DNA of 40,518 bases from Ezakiella sp. Lineage in GTDB: Bacteria; Bacillota; Clostridia; Tissierellales; Peptoniphilaceae. The notes under the pieces were generated by a model. It did no database searches and was not told the origin of the DNA. It saw nothing but the letters and a program-made list of their open reading frames with translations. A program made the translations under genes and the position numbers. Where the stretch lies: NCBI GenBank assembly GCA_022766605.1, contig JALEOH010000025.1, positions 1 through 40,518 on the forward strand, in the 5' to 3' direction. Below are positions 24,893 through 33,477 of this stretch, piece after piece (the stretch's first letter is position 1; every line of letters starts with the position of its first letter).

Positions 24893-25764
24893 CAAATGTC
24901 AAATCTTCTCCATTTTAAGCCGATGATTTCATTGGCACCAGCTACTACTATAAATGCCTTCGGGTCAATCTCGTGGACATATTCTTTAAGTCTCATATAT
25001 TCACGTGAGTTTAAAGCAGTTAAAACCATATTTTGAGTTTTCTTTGAATAAGCTCCTTCAGAGGGGATTATACTTGCCGAGCGATCTAATCTAGTAATTA
25101 TAAAATCGCAGACCTCGCGATATTTATCAGTATTGATATAACATAGCTTGGAAGCATTTAAGCTATTTATAACTGCACTTACAAGAGCCGAGTTGATTAG
25201 AGCACCAAGAACAGAATAAAGCATAATCTCCTTACCAAAAGTAATTCCTGCAAGTATGGTTACTATTGAGTCCGCAATTGCGCATCCCACTCCTAAGTCG
25301 ATGCCAAAATACTTTTGCAATATCTTTGCAATTATATCAGTTCCACCCGTTGAGGTATATTGATTTAATACAATGCCGACGCCTGTGCCTTGAATTAGCG
25401 TGCCCATAATGACGGTGAGAAGCAAGTCATTTGAAATCGGCTTTGGATTTGGGAAGATAATTTCAAGAGCCCAAACAAGACCCGATAGCGATAGAGTTAC
25501 TATAATGGTCTTTAGTCCAAAACTCTTTCCAATAAAAATAAAGCCTATGCCAAATAAAATGATATTAATAGCAGTATAGATCGGCCCTACCTCAAATGGT
25601 AGATAATTGCTTAAAACAATTGAAAGACCACCTGCACCACCTGTTGTAAGATTGCTAGGTACCAAGAAAAAATGAATTGCACAAGCTATCAATATGACTC
25701 CAATTATAATAAGGACGATCTCCTTTGGAGTCGTCTTGGATTTTTGTTTAATAGTTACATCCAT
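24892..25764 (-). CDS. YitT family membrane protein (DUF161/DUF2179)
   Basis: 290 residues: five to six membrane helices over the first ~200 residues, with the family segments PSNLTTGGAGGLSIVLS and NQYTSTGGTDIIAKIL, then a soluble C-terminal DUF2179 domain (RLDRSASIIPSEGAYS). CGGAGGTAATT precedes ATG 25764. YitT proteins are widespread in Firmicutes; their transport or other role is not settled. It is transcribed first in the unit with folC. Confidence 0.92.
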   Translation of the reverse strand: MDVTIKQKSKTTPKEIVLIIIGVILIACAIHFFLVPSNLTTGGAGGLSIVLSNYLPFEVGPIYTAINIILFGIGFIFIGKSFGLKTIIVTLSLSGLVWALEIIFPNPKPISNDLLLTVIMGTLIQGTGVGIVLNQYTSTGGTDIIAKILQKYFGIDLGVGCAIADSIVTILAGITFGKEIMLYSVLGALINSALVSAVINSLNASKLCYINTDKYREVCDFIITRLDRSASIIPSEGAYSKKTQNMVLTALNSREYMRLKEYVHEIDPKAFIVVAGANEIIGLKWRRFDI

Positions 25765-25788
25765 AATTACCTCCGTGATTTTTTATAT

Positions 25789-25817
25789 ATTATATCATCA
25801 TATCTTGATTAATACAA
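25789..25817 (-). promoter_or_regulatory. Promoter of the yitT-folC operon
   Basis: On the minus strand: -35 TTGTAT (25817-25812), 17-base spacer and -10 TATAAT (25794-25789), 25 bases before ATG 25764. Confidence 0.7.
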
Positions 25818-25923
25818 AATATATAATAGCACTTTAGATGAATGGAAATGTATAATTGCAAATATCTATAATTTATAATGACAAAAATACTATAATAAAT
25901 CTTTGTAAATAAGCCCTTTATTA

Positions 25924-25952
25924 TTGTTAATGAGGGGATTTTGTGTTATAAT
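25924..25952 (+). promoter_or_regulatory. Promoter of the mgtE-cysS operon
   Basis: -35 TTGTTA (25924-25929), 17-base spacer and -10 TATAAT (25947-25952), 22 bases before the first mgtE start. No M-box riboswitch is visible between them; the leader is too short to hold one. Confidence 0.7.
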
Positions 25953-25974
25953 TGGTGATAGGAGGAGGGGTAGA

Positions 25975-27345
25975 ATGTCAGAAAATAAAAGAATGGTCGA
26001 GTTTGATAGACTAGAGAAAAAATTTCAATCGCTAATAGAAAAAAAGGCAATCAAAGAGGCCCATACGCTATTACAACTTTTAAATGAGATAGACGTTGCA
26101 GCTCTTATTGGCGAACTTGATCCCAAGACGGCTCTTATTTTATTTAGAATGCTTCCAAAGGATGAGGCAGCGGAGGTATTTGCTTATTTTGATTCAGATA
26201 TGCAAGAGGCAATTATAAGTGCATCGACTGATGCCGAGATAAAGGATATAGTCGAAGAGCTTTACATGGACGACTTTGTCGATATGGTCGAGGAGATGCC
26301 AAGCAATGTGGTCAATCGAATTCTTGCAAATGCAAATGCCGAAGATAGAAATATTATAAATCAACTTTTAAAATATCCAGATGATTCTGCAGGATCTATT
26401 ATGACCATAGAATATGTTTCTCTAAAAAAGGAGATGAATGTGCGTGAGGCACTTTTAAAGATCAAAAGAGAAGGCATTGACAAGGAGACTATCTATACTC
26501 TTTATGTTACAGATGATTTTAGAAGACTTGAAGGGATAATAAGCTTAAGAGAGCTAATCACTTCAAGCTATGATAGTAAAATAGAGGATATAATGGAGGG
26601 CGATGTAATTTATGCACATACTCATGACGACCGTGAAGAGGTTGCCTCTATAATAAAAAAATATGGATTTGAGGCATTGCCAATAGTCGATAATGAGAAG
26701 AGAATAGTAGGCATAGTTACAGTAGATGATATACTCGATGTTATAGAAGAAGAAACAACCGAGGACTTCCAAGTTATGGCAGGTACCACGCCTAATGAAA
26801 TGCCATATCTAGAAACTTCTAGCTTTGAGCTTGCAAGACATAGATTGCCATGGCTACTACTTCTTATGATTTCATCGACAGTTACGCAAAAGATAATGAA
26901 TCACTATGAGAGCTATCTTTCTATGATTCCATTTTTAACTGGATTTATTCCCATGCTAATGGACACTGGTGGTAACTCCGGCTCACAATCGTCAACTCTT
27001 ATAATTCGAGGAATGGCAGTTGGAGATATAAAGCCCAAGGATTGGCTTAAAGTCTTGTGGAAAGAGTTAAGGGTTGCACTTATTTGCGGAGTGGTATTAG
27101 CTGTTTTTAATTATTTTAAGATAATATATATAGATCATGCACCGGCAAATGTTGCACTAACAGTTAGTCTTACACTTGTAATTTCAGTTGGTGCAGCAAA
27201 GCTCGTAGGAGGGCTGCTACCGATTCTTGCTTCATCTTTAAAATTAGATCCCGCAATAATGGCAAGTCCGCTTATCACGACTATTGCAGACGCAATGAGC
27301 CTTATAAGCTATTTCTTCTTCGCAAGAAATATAATTTTGAGCTAG
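25975..27345 (+). CDS. mgtE: Magnesium transporter MgtE (copy 1)
   Basis: 456 residues from ATG 25975, preceded by AGGAGGAGGG; an earlier in-frame codon at 25924 overlaps the promoter and is unlikely. The layout is standard MgtE: an alpha-solenoid N-domain (AALIGELDPKTALILFRMLP), two CBS domains (about 130-260) and a five-helix membrane domain. Pore motifs are GGNSGSQSSTLIIRGMA and LDPAIMASPLITTIADA, the latter holding the Mg-binding Asp. N and CBS domains gate the channel according to internal Mg. A paralogue follows 9 bases later. The two proteins are closely similar throughout. Confidence 0.95.
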   Translation: MSENKRMVEFDRLEKKFQSLIEKKAIKEAHTLLQLLNEIDVAALIGELDPKTALILFRMLPKDEAAEVFAYFDSDMQEAIISASTDAEIKDIVEELYMDDFVDMVEEMPSNVVNRILANANAEDRNIINQLLKYPDDSAGSIMTIEYVSLKKEMNVREALLKIKREGIDKETIYTLYVTDDFRRLEGIISLRELITSSYDSKIEDIMEGDVIYAHTHDDREEVASIIKKYGFEALPIVDNEKRIVGIVTVDDILDVIEEETTEDFQVMAGTTPNEMPYLETSSFELARHRLPWLLLLMISSTVTQKIMNHYESYLSMIPFLTGFIPMLMDTGGNSGSQSSTLIIRGMAVGDIKPKDWLKVLWKELRVALICGVVLAVFNYFKIIYIDHAPANVALTVSLTLVISVGAAKLVGGLLPILASSLKLDPAIMASPLITTIADAMSLISYFFFARNIILS

Positions 27346-27354
27346 AGGTAGCCT

Positions 27355-28728
27355 ATGGATCATGCTAGAAATAAATTGGTTGAACTAAATAAAATAGAAG
27401 AAAAGTTAAAGTCATTAGTCGAAGAAAAGAGATATAAAGAGGCGATGACGTTGATATCGGTCTTAAATGAAGTCGATATTGCAGAATTAATAGACGAGCT
27501 TGACCACAAGACGGGCGCAATTATCTATCGCATGCTTCCAAAGGACATACAGGCGGAGGTCTTTAGCTATCTTGGAAGCGATCAGCAAGAGGAGATAATA
27601 AGAAGCTCGACCGATGTAGAATTAGTCCAAATATTAGATGAGATGTATATGGATGATATGGTGGATATGATAGGCGAAGTGGAGCCTGATTTGGTTGATA
27701 GAATATTAAAAAGCTCAACTGCAGAGGATAGAAAGCTGATAAATCAATTTTTAAAATATCCAGAAGACTCGGCAGGAGCGCTTATGACAGTTGAATATGT
27801 CTCTTTAAGAAGAGCCATGACTGTGAGGGAGGCAATTGATTATATCAAGGCCGAGGGGATAGATAAGAAGACGATTTATATTCTTTATGTCACAGATAGC
27901 TCAAGGCATCTTGAAGGAATAGTGTCTTTGCGCGAGCTACTCGTCTCCGATTATGATAAAAAAATTGAAGAGCTGATGAATCCTGATGTAATCTATTTAA
28001 ATACATTAGATGAGGCAGAAGAGGTAACGGCAACTTTTAAAAAATATGGATTTGAAGCTATTCCGGTCGTCGATAGAGAAGGCATTATAGTTGGTATTAT
28101 AACAATCGACGATATATTAAATTTGATGGAAGAAATGGCAAGCGCCGACTTTCAAAAGATGAGTGCTATTACCCCAAGTGAAAAGCCCTATCTCGAGACT
28201 TCGGCCTTTGAGCTTGCAAAAAATAGAATAGTATGGCTTTTGGTGCTTATGGTCTCTGCAACCGTTACTCAAAAAATCATAAATGGATATGAGGATTTAA
28301 TAGGCAGCGTTGCATTTTTGTCGGGCTTTATTCCAATGCTAATGGGCGCCGGTGGTAACTCTGGTTCGCAATCGTCCATACTTGTAATTCGTGGACTTGC
28401 AACTGGAGATATAATAACTAGAGATTGGCTTAAAGTCATATGGAAGGAGATGAAAGTTTCGATTATTTGCGGAATTATATTAGCTATGGTAAATTATTTT
28501 AAGATAATATATTTTGACAAAGCCCCATCTACTGTGGCTCTTACGGTAAGCTTGACGGTTATGGGCGCAGTTGCAGTTGCAAAAGTATTAGGAGGCATAC
28601 TTCCAATTGCCGCAACTAAATTGAAGATGGATCCGGCGATAATGGCAAGTCCACTTATCACTACTATTGCGGACGCATCTACCCTTCTAATTTATTTTGC
28701 GCTAGCTTCTAGCATAATCGGATTTTAA
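27355..28728 (+). CDS. mgtE: Magnesium transporter MgtE (copy 2)
   Basis: 457 residues, same three-part layout as copy 1, clearly a tandem duplicate. The membrane motifs are GGNSGSQSSILVIRGLA and MDPAIMASPLITTIADA. Just before the GGN motif copy 1 has MLMDT and copy 2 has MLMGA, a pore-region difference. GAGGT lies upstream of ATG 27355. The remaining operon (cysS, mini-RNase III, rlmB, yacP) follows with 9 bases or less between genes, so magnesium transport is co-transcribed with tRNA/rRNA maturation genes. Confidence 0.95.
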   Translation: MDHARNKLVELNKIEEKLKSLVEEKRYKEAMTLISVLNEVDIAELIDELDHKTGAIIYRMLPKDIQAEVFSYLGSDQQEEIIRSSTDVELVQILDEMYMDDMVDMIGEVEPDLVDRILKSSTAEDRKLINQFLKYPEDSAGALMTVEYVSLRRAMTVREAIDYIKAEGIDKKTIYILYVTDSSRHLEGIVSLRELLVSDYDKKIEELMNPDVIYLNTLDEAEEVTATFKKYGFEAIPVVDREGIIVGIITIDDILNLMEEMASADFQKMSAITPSEKPYLETSAFELAKNRIVWLLVLMVSATVTQKIINGYEDLIGSVAFLSGFIPMLMGAGGNSGSQSSILVIRGLATGDIITRDWLKVIWKEMKVSIICGIILAMVNYFKIIYFDKAPSTVALTVSLTVMGAVAVAKVLGGILPIAATKLKMDPAIMASPLITTIADASTLLIYFALASSIIGF

Positions 28729-28737
28729 GGAGATATT

Positions 28738-30126
28738 ATGAAATTATTTAATTCACTTACAGATAAAAAAGAAGAATTTATTCCAATAAAAGAGGGCGTG
28801 GTTAAGATGTATGTCTGCGGGCCTACTGTCTACAATGATATGCATGTTGGCAATATTCGTCCACATGTGAGCTTTGATATATTAAGACGCTATTTGATTT
28901 TTAAGGGATATGATGTAAAATACGTCAGCAATTTTACCGATGTCGATGATAAGATAATAAAAAAAGCAAATGAAGAAGGCATAGGCATAGACGAGGTTAC
29001 AAGTCGCTATATAAAGTCGGTTAAAGAGGATCTAGATGAATTATCCATATATGACTATCCAATTGAACATCCAACCTGCACTGCACATATGGATGATATA
29101 ATTGAATTTATAGAGGGATTAATAGAAAAGGGATATGCATATGAAGTCGATGGAGATGTTTATTTTCGCGTAAGAAAGCTAAAAGACTATGGAAAACTCT
29201 CCAATCGCAATGTAGAAGAGCTTGAAATCGGTGCGAGAATTGAAGAAAATGTAGATAAAGAAGATCCACTTGACTTTACTCTGTGGAAAAAGAAAAAAGA
29301 GGGCGAGCCTGCATGGAAAAGCCCGTGGAGCGAAGGCAGACCAGGCTGGCATATCGAATGCTCAACCATGATTAGAGCTCTACTTGGGAAGACCATCGAT
29401 ATTCATGCCGGTGGAGAGGATTTAAAATTTCCCCATCATGAAAATGAAATAGCCCAAAGCGAAGCATTAAATGAAGAGCCATTAGCCCACTATTGGCTGC
29501 ACAATGGCATGATAAATATCGATAATGTAAAGATGAGTAAGTCAATTGGAAATATATTTATTGCAAAGGATTTTATCGAGCAAGAGGGTGCAGAAGTTTT
29601 AAGATTTTTTATGTTAAATGCCCATTATAGAAAACCACTAAACTTTACTCATGATGCAATTGAACAAGTAAAGTCGATGATTAGGAGACTAAGAAATTCT
29701 AAAATTAGACTTGCAAACTTAATCGAAGCAAGCGTGGGCGGAGAGCTCAATAAAGATATTACTAGTGAAGTAGATGCAATAAGAGAGAGTTTAATTAGCC
29801 ACATGGATGACGATTTAAATACACCAGATGCTGTAACAGATTGGATTGCCCTATCTAAGCTAATAAATACCAAGCTCGATGATAATAGCTCAAAAGAAGA
29901 TCTACTATATGTAAAAAAACTTTTTGACGATTTCGTAGATATATTTGGAGTAATTAAAGATGAAAAGCGTGAACTCGATTTTGATATAGATGCAATAATT
30001 AAAGAGCGCGAAGAGGCAAGAGCTAACAAAGATTATAAGAGGGCCGATGAAATAAGAGATGAATTAAAAGAAAAAGGCATAATTTTAAAAGATACTAAAG
30101 ATGGCGTAACTTGGGAGAGAGCTTAA
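28738..30126 (+). CDS. cysS: Cysteinyl-tRNA synthetase
   Basis: 462 residues, normal length. AAGGAGATATT precedes ATG 28738. CGPTVYNDMHVGN holds zinc ligand Cys27 and the HIGH equivalent HVGN (36-39). GWHIECS and the GGEDLKFPHHENE segment supply the other zinc ligands, and KMSKS is at 265-269. The C-terminal helical domain ends with the conserved KDGVTWER-type tail. It charges tRNA-Cys. The mini-RNase III gene overlaps its stop codon by one base, a junction common in Firmicutes. Confidence 0.97.
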   Translation: MKLFNSLTDKKEEFIPIKEGVVKMYVCGPTVYNDMHVGNIRPHVSFDILRRYLIFKGYDVKYVSNFTDVDDKIIKKANEEGIGIDEVTSRYIKSVKEDLDELSIYDYPIEHPTCTAHMDDIIEFIEGLIEKGYAYEVDGDVYFRVRKLKDYGKLSNRNVEELEIGARIEENVDKEDPLDFTLWKKKKEGEPAWKSPWSEGRPGWHIECSTMIRALLGKTIDIHAGGEDLKFPHHENEIAQSEALNEEPLAHYWLHNGMINIDNVKMSKSIGNIFIAKDFIEQEGAEVLRFFMLNAHYRKPLNFTHDAIEQVKSMIRRLRNSKIRLANLIEASVGGELNKDITSEVDAIRESLISHMDDDLNTPDAVTDWIALSKLINTKLDDNSSKEDLLYVKKLFDDFVDIFGVIKDEKRELDFDIDAIIKEREEARANKDYKRADEIRDELKEKGIILKDTKDGVTWERA

Positions 30127-30539
30127 TGGCTATAACTCGCGAAGTAAGCCAAATGGATATGATCAATCTCGCTTTTCTTGGCGATGCTGTATATGAGCTT
30201 ATGATAAGAAAGTCGGTAATTCATTTAAATAGACGAGTGGAGGATTTGCATTTAATCGTAATTGACCATGTATCGGCAAGAGCTCAATCACGTGATCTTC
30301 ATCTAATAGAGGAGCTTTTAACAGATGAGGAGAAGTCTATAGTCCGTAGGGCAAGAAATAAGCATTTAAAAGCACCAAAAAATTGCAGCCCACGCGACTA
30401 TGCTAGGGCGACTGGGCTTGAGGCACTAATAGGCGCGCTTTATTTATCGGAAGATATTGAAAGATTGAAATATTTATTTGATCAGATTTTAAAAAGAAGG
30501 GGGGACGACTTTGGATATAATAGGAATCAGAGCAGTTAG
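30126..30539 (+). CDS. mrnC: Mini-ribonuclease III
   Basis: 137 residues from ATG 30126 (GGGAGAG upstream, TAATG overlap with cysS). It is an RNase III catalytic domain without the dsRNA-binding domain: LAFLGDAVYELMIRK contains the signature acidic residues, RRARNKHLKAPKN follows, and the late TGLEALIGALYL is the second acidic motif. Mini-III matures 23S rRNA ends in B. subtilis. rlmB begins 29 bases before its end. Confidence 0.95.
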   Translation: MAITREVSQMDMINLAFLGDAVYELMIRKSVIHLNRRVEDLHLIVIDHVSARAQSRDLHLIEELLTDEEKSIVRRARNKHLKAPKNCSPRDYARATGLEALIGALYLSEDIERLKYLFDQILKRRGDDFGYNRNQSS

Positions 30540-31215
30540 CGAATCTCTAAAGGCAGGAGACGAAGCCAAAAAACTAATTGTAGAAGATATAAATAGCAAG
30601 AGGATAACTGAGATATTAGAGCTTGCAAGTAAGAAGAATATAGAGATAAAAGAGGATAGAAATTATTTTAAAAAATTTTCTCGCGCTGCTCAAGGAGTCG
30701 CTCTTCAAGTAAAAGACTATGAATACTATGATTTAGATGATTTCTTGGAGCTTCCAATGGATAAGCGCTCAAATATATGCGCACTTGATTCGATTGAAGA
30801 CGTGGGCAATTTGGGAAGCATAATTCGCTCTGCATCGGTCTTTAATATATCGGCTATAATTATAACCAAAGATCGCTCGGCAAGTATAACTCCCGCTGTA
30901 ATAAAGACCGCTCAAGGCGGGCTTAGAGATGTACCAATAATAATGGTAGTAAATTTGGCACGCGCACTACGCAAGCTAAAGGATGCAGGATATTTTATAC
31001 TTGGCACCGACATGGAAGGCGATCCAATGGATGAAATAATAGTAGGTGGTGCAGTATATGTAATTGGAAGTGAACATTCAGGACTACGACTTGGTGTAAA
31101 AAAAGAATGCGACAAGATACTAACTATCCCCATGAATAAAGACTCAAGCGTGGGCTGCCTTAATGCAGCAGTCGCAGCATCGATAGTGTTTTATGAGTGC
31201 TTTAAGCGTCAATAG
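30511..31215 (+). CDS. rlmB: 23S rRNA (guanosine-2'-O)-methyltransferase RlmB-like (TrmH/SpoU family)
   Basis: 234 residues starting at TTG 30511, with GGGGGG 8 bases upstream. The N-terminal substrate-binding segment is DIIGIRAVSESLKAGDEAK. The SPOUT knot motifs are EDVGNLGSIIRSA, VIGSEHSGL and IPMNKDSSVGCLNAAVAASI. The usual motif 3 SLNVS is SVGCLNAAVA here. It methylates a ribose in 23S rRNA (or, less likely, tRNA) using S-adenosylmethionine. It sits between mini-RNase III and yacP as in many Firmicutes. Confidence 0.92.
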   Translation: MDIIGIRAVSESLKAGDEAKKLIVEDINSKRITEILELASKKNIEIKEDRNYFKKFSRAAQGVALQVKDYEYYDLDDFLELPMDKRSNICALDSIEDVGNLGSIIRSASVFNISAIIITKDRSASITPAVIKTAQGGLRDVPIIMVVNLARALRKLKDAGYFILGTDMEGDPMDEIIVGGAVYVIGSEHSGLRLGVKKECDKILTIPMNKDSSVGCLNAAVAASIVFYECFKRQ

Positions 31216-31223
31216 TTTGTAAA

Positions 31224-31721
31224 ATGAAATCTAGATATTATGTAGATGGATATAATTTAATTCATGCGGATAAAGCTCTTAGAGAGGCAATGGATATCTC
31301 ACTCGAAGAGGCGAGATTAAATTTAGAAGACATGTTAAGTGGCTATTCAAAATATATAGATAAAAAAATAGTTGTCATCTACGATGGACATATGGTAAAA
31401 GACAATCGTGGAGAAAGCTATGAAAAAGATGAGCTAACAATAGTCTTTACAAAAGAGAATGAAACAGCGGATAGCTATATTGAAAGAGCAAGCTATGAGC
31501 TAGCAGATAGATATCAAATATATGTTGTAACAAATGACTTAGCAGAGCGCAATCTTACATTCAACGAGGGAGCAGTTGTAATAGGCAGTCGAGCATTTAT
31601 CGCAAAAATTCACGACAGCCTAAATCTTGAAAAGAAAATGCATGAAAGAAAGATGATTAGGGAAGAGGTCGCCTACACAAATGATTTACAAAGCCAACTG
31701 TTAAAGTGGTTAAATAAATGA
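31224..31721 (+). CDS. yacP: NYN domain protein YacP (Rae1-like ribosome-dependent nuclease)
   Basis: 165 residues. PIN/NYN-fold motifs are YYVDGYNLIHADKAL at the start, VVIYDGHMV, ADSYIERASYEL and VVTNDLAERN. B. subtilis YacP (Rae1) cleaves mRNA in the ribosomal A site; the assignment rests on family and gene order. The upstream sequence has no good ribosome site (only 8 bases separate it from rlmB), so it may depend on translational coupling. A strong terminator follows. Confidence 0.9.
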   Translation: MKSRYYVDGYNLIHADKALREAMDISLEEARLNLEDMLSGYSKYIDKKIVVIYDGHMVKDNRGESYEKDELTIVFTKENETADSYIERASYELADRYQIYVVTNDLAERNLTFNEGAVVIGSRAFIAKIHDSLNLEKKMHERKMIREEVAYTNDLQSQLLKWLNK

Positions 31722-31736
31722 TAAGCTATAAATTTT

Positions 31737-31771
31737 ATCTATAGGAAAGAGAAATCCTATAGATATTTTTT
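31737..31771 (+). terminator. Terminator of the mgtE-yacP operon
   Basis: ATCTATAGGA (31737-31746) pairs perfectly with TCCTATAGAT (31755-31764), then ATTTTTT. Its 3' arm is part of a 22-base repeat shared with 33376-33397. Confidence 0.9.
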
Positions 31772-31778
31772 ATTGGAC
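31757..31778 (+). repeat. Terminator-promoter repeat, copy 1
   Basis: A 22-base identical direct repeat with 33376-33397. It comprises the last part of a terminator stem, the T-run and the TTGGAC -35 box of the next promoter. Confidence 0.85.
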
Positions 31779-31802
31779 TTAGTTTTATTAAAAATGTATA
31801 AT
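31773..31802 (+). promoter_or_regulatory. Promoter of rhodanese lipoprotein gene 1
   Basis: -35 TTGGAC (31773-31778), 18-base spacer and -10 TATAAT (31797-31802). The -35 abuts the preceding terminator's T-run. Confidence 0.75.
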
Positions 31803-31836
31803 GTATTTAGATGTCAAATGACATGAAGGAGGAATT

Positions 31837-32976
31837 ATGAGAAATATCAAATTTATAGCACTACTTATGGCAGTTGTGCTATTATTTGCTGCGTGCTCAA
31901 ATAAGAGCGACAAGCCAGCAGAGAATGAGAAAAAGCCTGAAGTAAATGAAGAAGTAAAAGAAGAAAATAATGAGGCTAAAGAAGAGCCGAAGGCTGAAGT
32001 GAAGGAAGAAAAGACAGAAGACAAAAAAGTTAAAGAAGAGGCTAAAAACGTTAATGAAGAATTAGTCCACGAGGTCTTTGTAGGTGCATCTTGGGTCAAC
32101 GATCTATTAGATGGTAAGCATGGAGATAACTATGTTATAGCTGAGGTTACTTGGGGCGAGGCTAAGGATAGTCCAGACTATCTAAAGGAACATATTCCAG
32201 GAGCAATTCATATAAATACTGATTCTATCGAAGAAGGACCAGTGTGGAATATTAGAAGCGACGCTGAAATTGAAAAGGCAATGCTTGATTATGGTATAAC
32301 AAGCGATACCACACTTTTAATCTATGGTCCAGATACTGGAGCTCACAGAGTTGCCTTTGTTGCATTATATGCAGGAGTTAAGGATGTTAAGGTTTTAGAT
32401 GGTGGATTAAATGCGTGGAAGAAAGCAGGATTTGAAACTGAAGCCGATGAAGTTGCTCCAGTTAAAGCTGAAAATTTTGGCGTAACCGTGCCTGCTCATA
32501 AGGAGTATTGGCTAAGCCTTGATGATGCAGTGAAAAAATTACCAAGCGATGACTTTAGATTGATTTCAATTAGATCAGAAGAGGAATGGCTGGGCGAAAC
32601 TTCGGGATATGGATATATTCCAAAGGCTGGCGAACCGGCAGGAGCTTATTGGGGCAAGTCAGGAGAAGGCAATGGCGGAATGGGCTTCTATCAAAATGAA
32701 GATGGAACCAATAAGCCATTTGATGAAATCGTAAAGATGTGGGAAGAACAAGGCATAACAACCGACAAAGAATTGTCTTTCTATTGCGGAACTGGGTGGA
32801 GAGCATGCCTTCCATGGCTATTGTGCTATGAAAGAGGATTAAATGCAAATGTTTTCGACGGTGGTTGGAATGAATGGCAAATGCACGACGAACTAGATGC
32901 ACAAGTGGGCGATCCCAACAACGGTGGAAGCATTGTAAAAGTAAAAGATCTACCAAATGACAAAGCGGCAAAATAA
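31837..32976 (+). CDS. Tandem-rhodanese lipoprotein (sulfurtransferase) 1
   Basis: 379 residues. Lipobox LFAAC (Cys20) follows a hydrophobic signal, so the protein is surface-anchored. A Lys/Glu-rich tether covers about 25-70. Two rhodanese domains follow, as in SseA-type sulfurtransferases. The first has no catalytic Cys (Gly164 in LLIYGPDTG), as usual. The second has the active loop CGTGWRA with Cys317, in a FYCGTGWRACLPWLL segment. Other family motifs are HIPGAIHINTD and VKVLDGGLNAWKKAGF. Rhodaneses carry sulfane sulfur (or selenium) as a persulfide. AGGAGGAATT precedes ATG 31837. A small membrane-protein gene overlaps its end by 20 bases. Confidence 0.92.
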   Translation: MRNIKFIALLMAVVLLFAACSNKSDKPAENEKKPEVNEEVKEENNEAKEEPKAEVKEEKTEDKKVKEEAKNVNEELVHEVFVGASWVNDLLDGKHGDNYVIAEVTWGEAKDSPDYLKEHIPGAIHINTDSIEEGPVWNIRSDAEIEKAMLDYGITSDTTLLIYGPDTGAHRVAFVALYAGVKDVKVLDGGLNAWKKAGFETEADEVAPVKAENFGVTVPAHKEYWLSLDDAVKKLPSDDFRLISIRSEEEWLGETSGYGYIPKAGEPAGAYWGKSGEGNGGMGFYQNEDGTNKPFDEIVKMWEEQGITTDKELSFYCGTGWRACLPWLLCYERGLNANVFDGGWNEWQMHDELDAQVGDPNNGGSIVKVKDLPNDKAAK

Positions 32977-33334
32977 AATAATAATAGTAATCGAGCTTTG
33001 CTTATTAATTGCACTTGGAGTATTTTATTATTTCAATCACGTAAAGATGGGCATGATGAGATGGACTGTCTACCAAAATTATGTGATAGAAAAGAGCAAA
33101 CTAAGCTATCTTATAATTCTCATTGCTAGTTTTCTAGTAGGAGTAGGAGTGTATTTTACAGTTAATAAGCGACCGGGAGTAATGCCAATTTATTTTATAT
33201 TTTTTGTTGCGGCTCTACTCTTAAAGAGCAAAGTATTTAAATATGAATTTTATTTTATCCTGATGATAATCTCTTTATGTTTATTGCTGGAATTGTTAAG
33301 AATATATTTAAATAAAAGACTTAAGAGAGTTTAA
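32957..33334 (+). CDS. Small membrane protein of unknown function
   Basis: 125 residues with about four hydrophobic helices: near 8-26, 50-68, 76-88 and 97-114, and basic ends (MTKRQNK, KRLKRV). It overlaps the rhodanese gene by 20 bases and has no clear ribosome site, suggesting translational coupling. No family is recognised. Position between two rhodanese lipoproteins, before the terminator at 33353-33390, suggests a role linked to the first one, but nothing in the sequence shows what. It lacks cysteines suited to sulfur transport apart from one or two. Confidence 0.7.
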   Translation: MTKRQNKIIIVIELCLLIALGVFYYFNHVKMGMMRWTVYQNYVIEKSKLSYLIILIASFLVGVGVYFTVNKRPGVMPIYFIFFVAALLLKSKVFKYEFYFILMIISLCLLLELLRIYLNKRLKRV

Positions 33335-33352
33335 ACTGCATGCACTATAAAG

Positions 33353-33390
33353 AATATCTATAGCAAATGTTAAAGCTATAGATATTTTTT
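33353..33390 (+). terminator. Terminator between the two rhodanese units
   Basis: AATATCTATAGC (33353-33364) pairs perfectly with GCTATAGATATT (33375-33386), followed by TTTT. Confidence 0.9.
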
Positions 33391-33397
33391 ATTGGAC
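33376..33397 (+). repeat. Terminator-promoter repeat, copy 2
   Basis: Identical over 22 bases to 31757-31778. In both places it ends in TTGGAC, the -35 box, 18 bases before a -10. Confidence 0.85.
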
Positions 33398-33421
33398 AAC
33401 ATTTTACAATTATGGTATCAT
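33392..33421 (+). promoter_or_regulatory. Promoter of rhodanese lipoprotein gene 2
   Basis: -35 TTGGAC (33392-33397), 18-base spacer and -10 TATCAT (33416-33421) preceded by TGG. It probably also feeds the downstream metalloid-like operon if the hairpin at 34226 is leaky. Confidence 0.6.
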
Positions 33422-33477
33422 AAATGAGGATGAGGATCCAAATAATTAAAATTGGCTTATGCCAAAAGGAGGATAAA

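Noticed and set aside
25924..25974. N-terminal extension of the first MgtE starting at 25924
   Set aside because: It overlaps a good -35/-10 promoter, lacks a ribosome site, and ATG 25975 has a strong AGGAGGAGGG.
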